Positions 42,342-46,554 of a DNA stretch of 46,554 bases are shown in pieces; the stretch's first letter is position 1; each line of letters begins with the position of its first letter. Source of the stretch: a bacterium (GTDB lineage Bacteria > JAMCPX01). A program made the position numbers and the translations under genes. The stretch is from assembly GCA_021787655.1 (NCBI GenBank), contig JAJYLM010000001.1, positions 1-46,554 of the forward strand, written 5' to 3'. The notes below the pieces were generated by a model that was not told the DNA's origin, ran no database searches, and was given only the letters and a program-made list of their open reading frames with translations.

Positions 42342-43225
42342 ACGTCTTCGTCGCAGGCGGAACAGGGTACATCGGGAACCAGATCATCGAACAGCTTCTC
42401 AAGGACGGTTACAGCGTCCGGACGCTCGTCCGCAAAGGGTCCGGGCAAAAACTCCGCAGCACGTCCGCAAAAACGATCCAGGGTGACCTGACGGATCCTG
42501 CTCTGGTTGCTGCGGCACTCGAAGGGTGTTCTGCTGTCGTCTATTGTATCGGACTGCTCCGTGAATTTCCCTCACAGGGCATTTCCTTCGAAACGGCTCA
42601 TGTAACCGGCGTCCGGAGTCTCGCCGAGAAAGCCCTGCGCGCCGGGATCAAGAGATGGATCCACATCAGTGCAAACGGCGTACGTCCGGATACCCCGGAC
42701 GGCTATCGGAGGACAAAATACAGGGCAGAAGAGTTTATCAAGGTTCAGGACCTCGACTATACAATTCTCAGGCCTTCTGTGGTCTTCGGTGGAGAAACAG
42801 ACGGCACGGTCAATTTCGTAACAGCCGTCAGGGACATCATCGGGTCAATACCGCTGGTCGTTCCAGTCATCGGAAGCGGTTCCTACCTCATGCAGCCGGT
42901 CCATACTGTCGATCTCGCGACGGCCGTCTCTGCAATCATAGATATGCGGTCAACGTTTAAGAAAACATACAGCGTTTGCGGTAAACAGAGCATCTCGTAC
43001 AACAGCATCGTTGACCGGGTCACGCACATGTATAACCTGAAGAAAAAGATTAAGATCCATATTCCTGTCGTCTTTATCAGGACTCTGGCGGCGCTCTTCC
43101 AGCAGTTTAAAGCGTTCCCGGTAACCGTTGAACAGATCGATATGCTCGTCAACGGCAACACCTGCACCGATACGTCGCTGTTTGACGAGCTTGGCATGAC
43201 CCCGCAGAGCTTCTCCGGCCTCTGA
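42338..43225 (+). CDS. NmrA-like/atypical SDR NAD(P)-binding protein
   Basis: 295 residues. GGTGYIGN near the N-terminus is the dinucleotide-binding loop and the fold continues as in atypical short-chain dehydrogenases (VRTLVRKGSGQKLR, IQGDLTDPALVAAALEG, WIHISANGV, YTILRPSVVFG). The classical Tyr-x3-Lys is only partly kept (YRRTKYRAEEF). Close relatives include complex I NDUFA9-like proteins and quinone or ubiquinone-biosynthesis-associated proteins, so a chaperone-like or reductase role is equally possible. Coupled to gmhA by ATGA and followed 12 bases later by the helicase gene. Confidence 0.82.
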   Translation: MNVFVAGGTGYIGNQIIEQLLKDGYSVRTLVRKGSGQKLRSTSAKTIQGDLTDPALVAAALEGCSAVVYCIGLLREFPSQGISFETAHVTGVRSLAEKALRAGIKRWIHISANGVRPDTPDGYRRTKYRAEEFIKVQDLDYTILRPSVVFGGETDGTVNFVTAVRDIIGSIPLVVPVIGSGSYLMQPVHTVDLATAVSAIIDMRSTFKKTYSVCGKQSISYNSIVDRVTHMYNLKKKIKIHIPVVFIRTLAALFQQFKAFPVTVEQIDMLVNGNTCTDTSLFDELGMTPQSFSGL

Positions 43226-43237
43226 GGTCCGGGAACC

Positions 43238-46200
43238 ATGGAAGAAAAATCTGTCTTACAGCTCGATGCTGATTTGACGTTCCCCCACCTTTTTGTTCTG
43301 GATGCGTCGGCAGGATCCGGCAAGACCCACAACCTGGCCCTCCGCTTCATCCAGTTTCTGCTGTCCGATCGTATCCGGAACGACCACGCAAGAACGACGC
43401 TCGACAGCCTGCTTGCAATAACCTTTACCAATAAAGCTGCCAACGAGATGAAAGAACGCATCCTCAGGCAGATTAAACGCCTCGCCCTCGGCGACCGGGC
43501 AGCACTGACCGACGCCTGCAGCGTTATCAGCATGGATCCAGACGCGCTGCAAACGGCGGCGTACGGACTCGTTGACCAGATGATACGCCGGTACACGGAT
43601 TTCCAGGTACGCACAATCGACAGCTTTCTCAGAAGTATCATGGTGGCGTCCCTGCGCGAGACACGACTTCAGCCTGACTTTGAGATCGTCATGGATCCTG
43701 TACCCTTTATAGAATTCGCCGTCGACGACCTGCTCGCAAAGATTCAGACAGACCAGGGCATCAGAGAACTGCTGCTGAGGTTCCTCGACACCTACCTCCT
43801 GGTCGAAGATAAAACGAGCTTCTATCCCCGTACGGATATCATAAAAACCGTCAACAGCCTCAGATCACGGGAAAACAAGATGGGCAAACCTCTCGGGAGC
43901 GCGGGGACTGAACCCGGCGTGCTCAACGTGAAAAAAGAACACCTGCAGGCATCTGTTATCGACCTCTATGCATTGATCGAGCGGCATGGTATTATGCGCA
44001 ACCGGCAAAAAATGCCGGATAAGGATATTCTCCTCGGCAAGATCAGCAACAACGATTTTACCAACACGCTCTGGACAAAACCCGATGCAGGATACTTGCT
44101 GACAAAACAGAGCTTAAACCGTGAAGGGGCGCTGCAGGGCCTGTGGAACACGATCCGGGAACAACTTGCCGATCTCCTGGTTGCCTCCGACGGCAGCAGG
44201 TACAGCTCCTACCGCGATATCCTGTCTGCGATCATGAAGACCCTCGAAGACCAGTCCCTGATCAGGGGGGAGATCCTGGTGGATGACATCAACAAGTACG
44301 TCCGCGGGCTGATCGATGCCTGTTCGGTGCCCGAATTGTACTTCAATCTCGGCGAGAACATCGTCCATTACTTTATCGATGAATTCCAGGATACGGACAG
44401 GGCACAGTGGAACAATATCAGGGCACTCGTCATCGAGGCTCTTGCCAACGGCGGTTCCCTGTTCTACGTCGGCGACAAAAAACAGTCCCTCTACAGGTTC
44501 AAGGGCAGCGATGCAAGCCTGTTTGACGAGGTCCCTGACGACCTTGAAATACAAGCCATACTCAGGCAAACATATCGAAAAAACCTGAGTTCGAACTACC
44601 GATCAGATCCGGTTCTCGTCAGTTTTTTTAACGAGACATTCAGGCCTGAAGTCCTGAAAGGCCTCGGAACAGGGCACAACGGTGCCGTCAGCGCGAATAT
44701 AGAAGCATACCTCGGACATCTCATAGACGCCGTGTACACCGGTTCCCTGCAGACTGAGCAACCGCTGATGTCCCCCCGGGCGAGCGGGCATCTGCTGATC
44801 GAATATGTCCCTGCCGTGGACGATTCAGCACCTGCCGTTGATGAACAAGCTGACCGGACAGGGGATCAGGGATCCCCGGACGACGGAGATGCAGAAATCC
44901 GGCGGATTGCCGGGATTATTAAGGACCTGCATGACAGCGGTTCAGCCTATTCGGACATCGCCCTGCTCGTCCGGACAAATAAGGAGGCAAAGGCACTTTC
45001 GGGCACATTAAAACAGAACAGCATCCCTGTGCAGTCGGCGCAGGGGTTCGACATACGGGAACACTCCCTGATCCGCGAAACCATATCGTTTCTCATGTTC
45101 ATCAATAATCCCCAGGATGCCCTTTCATTCGCAGGATTTGTCTCCGGAGAGCTGTTTCTTGCATGCACCGGCATACAGCCTGACGCGGTGAACGACTGGC
45201 TGCTCCGGCAGCAGGGAAACCGTAACCTCTCTGTTGCGTTCAGACAATGGCAGCCCGGGCTCTGGGATGATCTGATACGGCCGCTGCTCAACGGCGTCGG
45301 GTATCTGCCGGCGTACGATATCGTTCATGAGTTCGCCAGGAAGCTGAGGGTCCGTGAAAACTTTGCAGGCGCTGTTGGGTTTTTCATGCACCTGCTCGGC
45401 ATGCTGAAACAGCGTGAAGCGCAGGGTGAAACCAACCTGGACAGTTTTCTTGAATACTGGACACAACGCCCGGAGGAAGATGCCGCCTTCTTCATACGCC
45501 TCTCTTCCGGGGACGCGGTGAACGTCCTCACCATCCATAAGTCGAAAGGGCTTGAATACCCTGTTGTTATTCTTCCATCGGCGTCGCTGACCCCGCCGAA
45601 GAACAGCACCCCGGACATGCTGGTCCTCGAGACCGGGGACAGCCTGACCCTGACTTCTACAAGCCCGGCGCACAGGGACATCCTCGCCAGTATAAATCCT
45701 GCAGACCCTTCTGTTGAAGCCTTCATCAAAGAACGCGCCCTCTCTATCCTCGATGAACTCAACGTTTTCTATGTTGCAGTAACCCGGGCACGCCAGGATC
45801 TCTCTATCTTCATCCGTGACAGGAAGGACCCGCTGTACACGTTGTTCGGGGAAAAGCTGGGACCTGCGGGGAAGTATGAGGAGGGAACACGCCCGGCAGC
45901 CAGGCCGCGGCAGCAGGCAGAAGAGGTGTTCCCGGACAAGCCCCCGGTTTCGACCCGCTGGCAGAACCATATTTTCATAAAACAACCGGACAGGGACAGC
46001 CTCGAGCATTACAACGAGGAAAAGCGGGGAGACATTTTCCATGCACTGCTTGCACAGATTCAGGTTGGCAATCCCGGTGAAAAGATCGCGGAGTTTTTCT
46101 CAGCCGTGACAGACGAGCGCACCAGGAACCAGGCAGGTGCTCTTGATGCTGCGGTGGCGACACTCTCGCTGCAGGATGTTCAGTCATGGTTCCATCCGGG

Positions 46201-46453
46201 ACCTTCAACCGTGGTGTTCACGGAAAAAGATGTGGTGAACGAAAAAGGCGAGACGAAGAGGATTGACAGGCTGGTTGTATCTCCGGACGAGGCGATCGTC
46301 ATCGACTACAAAACCGGCGGACATGGTGACAGGGAAAGCCACAAACAGCAGGTCCGCGAATATATGAATATCATAACCGGGATGTATCCCTCCCGGCACA
46401 CCAGGGGGTTTCTCGTGTATCTCGATCTCCGGACAATTGAAGAGGTAGGATAA
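43238..46453 (+). CDS. UvrD/RecB-type helicase-nuclease (AddA-like)
   Basis: 1071 residues with a complete SF1A helicase: Walker A ASAGSGKT (23-30), ITFTNKAANEMKERI, Walker B/II DEFQDT (381-386), GDKKQSLYRFKG, SSNYRSDP, NVLTIHKSKGLEYPVV and YVAVTRARQDL. The C-terminus adds a RecB-family PD-(D/E)xK nuclease: KRIDRLVV (Asp1010) and VIDYKTGG (Asp1023, Lys1025), then QVREYMNII. This is the layout of AddA and RecB, which process double-strand breaks for recombination. No AddB or RecC/RecD gene is visible here. It is shorter than typical AddA (~1200). A low-complexity acidic stretch (about 520-545) interrupts the helicase domain. Confidence 0.9.
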   Translation: MEEKSVLQLDADLTFPHLFVLDASAGSGKTHNLALRFIQFLLSDRIRNDHARTTLDSLLAITFTNKAANEMKERILRQIKRLALGDRAALTDACSVISMDPDALQTAAYGLVDQMIRRYTDFQVRTIDSFLRSIMVASLRETRLQPDFEIVMDPVPFIEFAVDDLLAKIQTDQGIRELLLRFLDTYLLVEDKTSFYPRTDIIKTVNSLRSRENKMGKPLGSAGTEPGVLNVKKEHLQASVIDLYALIERHGIMRNRQKMPDKDILLGKISNNDFTNTLWTKPDAGYLLTKQSLNREGALQGLWNTIREQLADLLVASDGSRYSSYRDILSAIMKTLEDQSLIRGEILVDDINKYVRGLIDACSVPELYFNLGENIVHYFIDEFQDTDRAQWNNIRALVIEALANGGSLFYVGDKKQSLYRFKGSDASLFDEVPDDLEIQAILRQTYRKNLSSNYRSDPVLVSFFNETFRPEVLKGLGTGHNGAVSANIEAYLGHLIDAVYTGSLQTEQPLMSPRASGHLLIEYVPAVDDSAPAVDEQADRTGDQGSPDDGDAEIRRIAGIIKDLHDSGSAYSDIALLVRTNKEAKALSGTLKQNSIPVQSAQGFDIREHSLIRETISFLMFINNPQDALSFAGFVSGELFLACTGIQPDAVNDWLLRQQGNRNLSVAFRQWQPGLWDDLIRPLLNGVGYLPAYDIVHEFARKLRVRENFAGAVGFFMHLLGMLKQREAQGETNLDSFLEYWTQRPEEDAAFFIRLSSGDAVNVLTIHKSKGLEYPVVILPSASLTPPKNSTPDMLVLETGDSLTLTSTSPAHRDILASINPADPSVEAFIKERALSILDELNVFYVAVTRARQDLSIFIRDRKDPLYTLFGEKLGPAGKYEEGTRPAARPRQQAEEVFPDKPPVSTRWQNHIFIKQPDRDSLEHYNEEKRGDIFHALLAQIQVGNPGEKIAEFFSAVTDERTRNQAGALDAAVATLSLQDVQSWFHPGPSTVVFTEKDVVNEKGETKRIDRLVVSPDEAIVIDYKTGGHGDRESHKQQVREYMNIITGMYPSRHTRGFLVYLDLRTIEEVG

Positions 46454-46479
46454 TCTTCGGATCTTTTCAGGCCAACGAG

Positions 46480-46508
46480 TTGACACTGTATGACGATGTA
46501 CGTATAGT
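46480..46508 (+). promoter_or_regulatory. Near-consensus sigma-70-type promoter
   Basis: TTGACA (46480-46485), a 17-base spacer and TATAGT (46503-46508): 11 of 12 consensus bases with ideal spacing. Expected transcription start is at about 46515, exactly the A of the next ATG. Confidence 0.6.
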
Positions 46509-46514
46509 TGCCCC

Positions 46515-46554
46515 ATGAAACGATCGAAGAACAAGACTGCGATGCCGGACTCCT
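46515..46554 (+). CDS. Start of a possible gene running off the window
   Basis: ATG at 46515 opens a frame to the edge (MKRSKNKTAMPDS). There is no ribosome site, but a near-consensus promoter places the transcript start on this ATG, suggesting leaderless translation. With only 13 residues seen, the product cannot be named, and a non-coding RNA remains possible. Confidence 0.3.
   Translation, partial: MKRSKNKTAMPDS

Noticed and set aside
45125..46042. Minus-strand ORF of 305 codons
   Set aside because: Antisense to the helicase-nuclease gene, with Arg/Pro-rich non-protein-like composition.
1..46554. tRNA genes, CRISPR arrays, insertion sequences or attachment sites
   Set aside because: I looked in the gaps for cloverleaf-like patterns, regularly spaced repeats and transposase ORFs and saw none; most gaps are under 200 bases.

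Overview
The window reads as ordinary chromosome of a Gram-negative, probably anaerobic bacterium. Outer-membrane barrels, lipoproteins, gmhA (LPS heptose) and a dTDP-sugar operon indicate a diderm. The gene strings glyQ-glyS-ppdK, rho-rpmE-prfA-prmC and hpf-hprK-rapZ-EIIA-HPr-EI, together with methylmalonyl-CoA epimerase and pyruvate phosphate dikinase, fit Desulfobacterota (former Deltaproteobacteria) or a neighbouring phylum. That placement is inference from gene order and family content. I saw no tRNA, rRNA, CRISPR array, insertion sequence or prophage.

Layout: (a) 1-6.2 kb, minus strand: a secreted-protein fragment, a 2,4-dienoyl-CoA-reductase-type ene-reductase, a ThiF/MoeB-like E1 enzyme, and two translationally coupled FadL-type outer-membrane channels. 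These may serve uptake and degradation of hydrophobic substrates. (b) 6.3-14.6 kb: an MFS transporter, then two very large paralogous regulators (STAND ATPase plus repeats plus C-terminal SARP-type DNA-binding module) flanking a small lipoprotein gene. (c) 14.6-20.5 kb, minus: prmC, prfA, rpmE and rho, a beta-barrel protein with a LytR_C-like tail, and a HAD phosphatase. (d) 20.5-21.5 kb, plus: 6-phosphofructokinase. (e) 21.6-28.1 kb, minus: a tightly overlapping operon (lipoprotein, rfbA, rfbC-like, rfbB, rfbD, ugd, uxs) for dTDP-L-rhamnose-type and UDP-glucuronate/UDP-xylose precursors. (f) 28.3-34.1 kb, minus: glyQ-glyS-ppdK closed by a strong hairpin terminator; the ppdK product carries a four-cysteine zinc-ribbon-like insertion. 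(g) 34.3-39.1 kb, plus: hpf, a kinase-domain-only hprK, rapZ, a mannose-family EIIA, HPr, Enzyme I and methylmalonyl-CoA epimerase, a regulatory PTS with no permease in sight. (h) 39.0-39.6 kb, minus: a single-domain response regulator and a 43-residue membrane protein. (i) 39.7-46.5 kb, plus: a methyltransferase, a GT39 glycosyltransferase, gmhA, an NmrA-like protein and a UvrD/RecB-type helicase-nuclease, mostly with overlapping start and stop codons, then a consensus-like promoter at the right edge.

Most of the window is housekeeping. The parts I would look at again are the twin STAND-SARP regulators with their lipoprotein, the zinc-ribbon PPDK, the short HprK in a permease-less PTS, the barrel-LytR_C fusion beside rho, and several promoters placed so close to start codons that the mRNAs should be leaderless or nearly so. 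Promoter and terminator calls are by eye.
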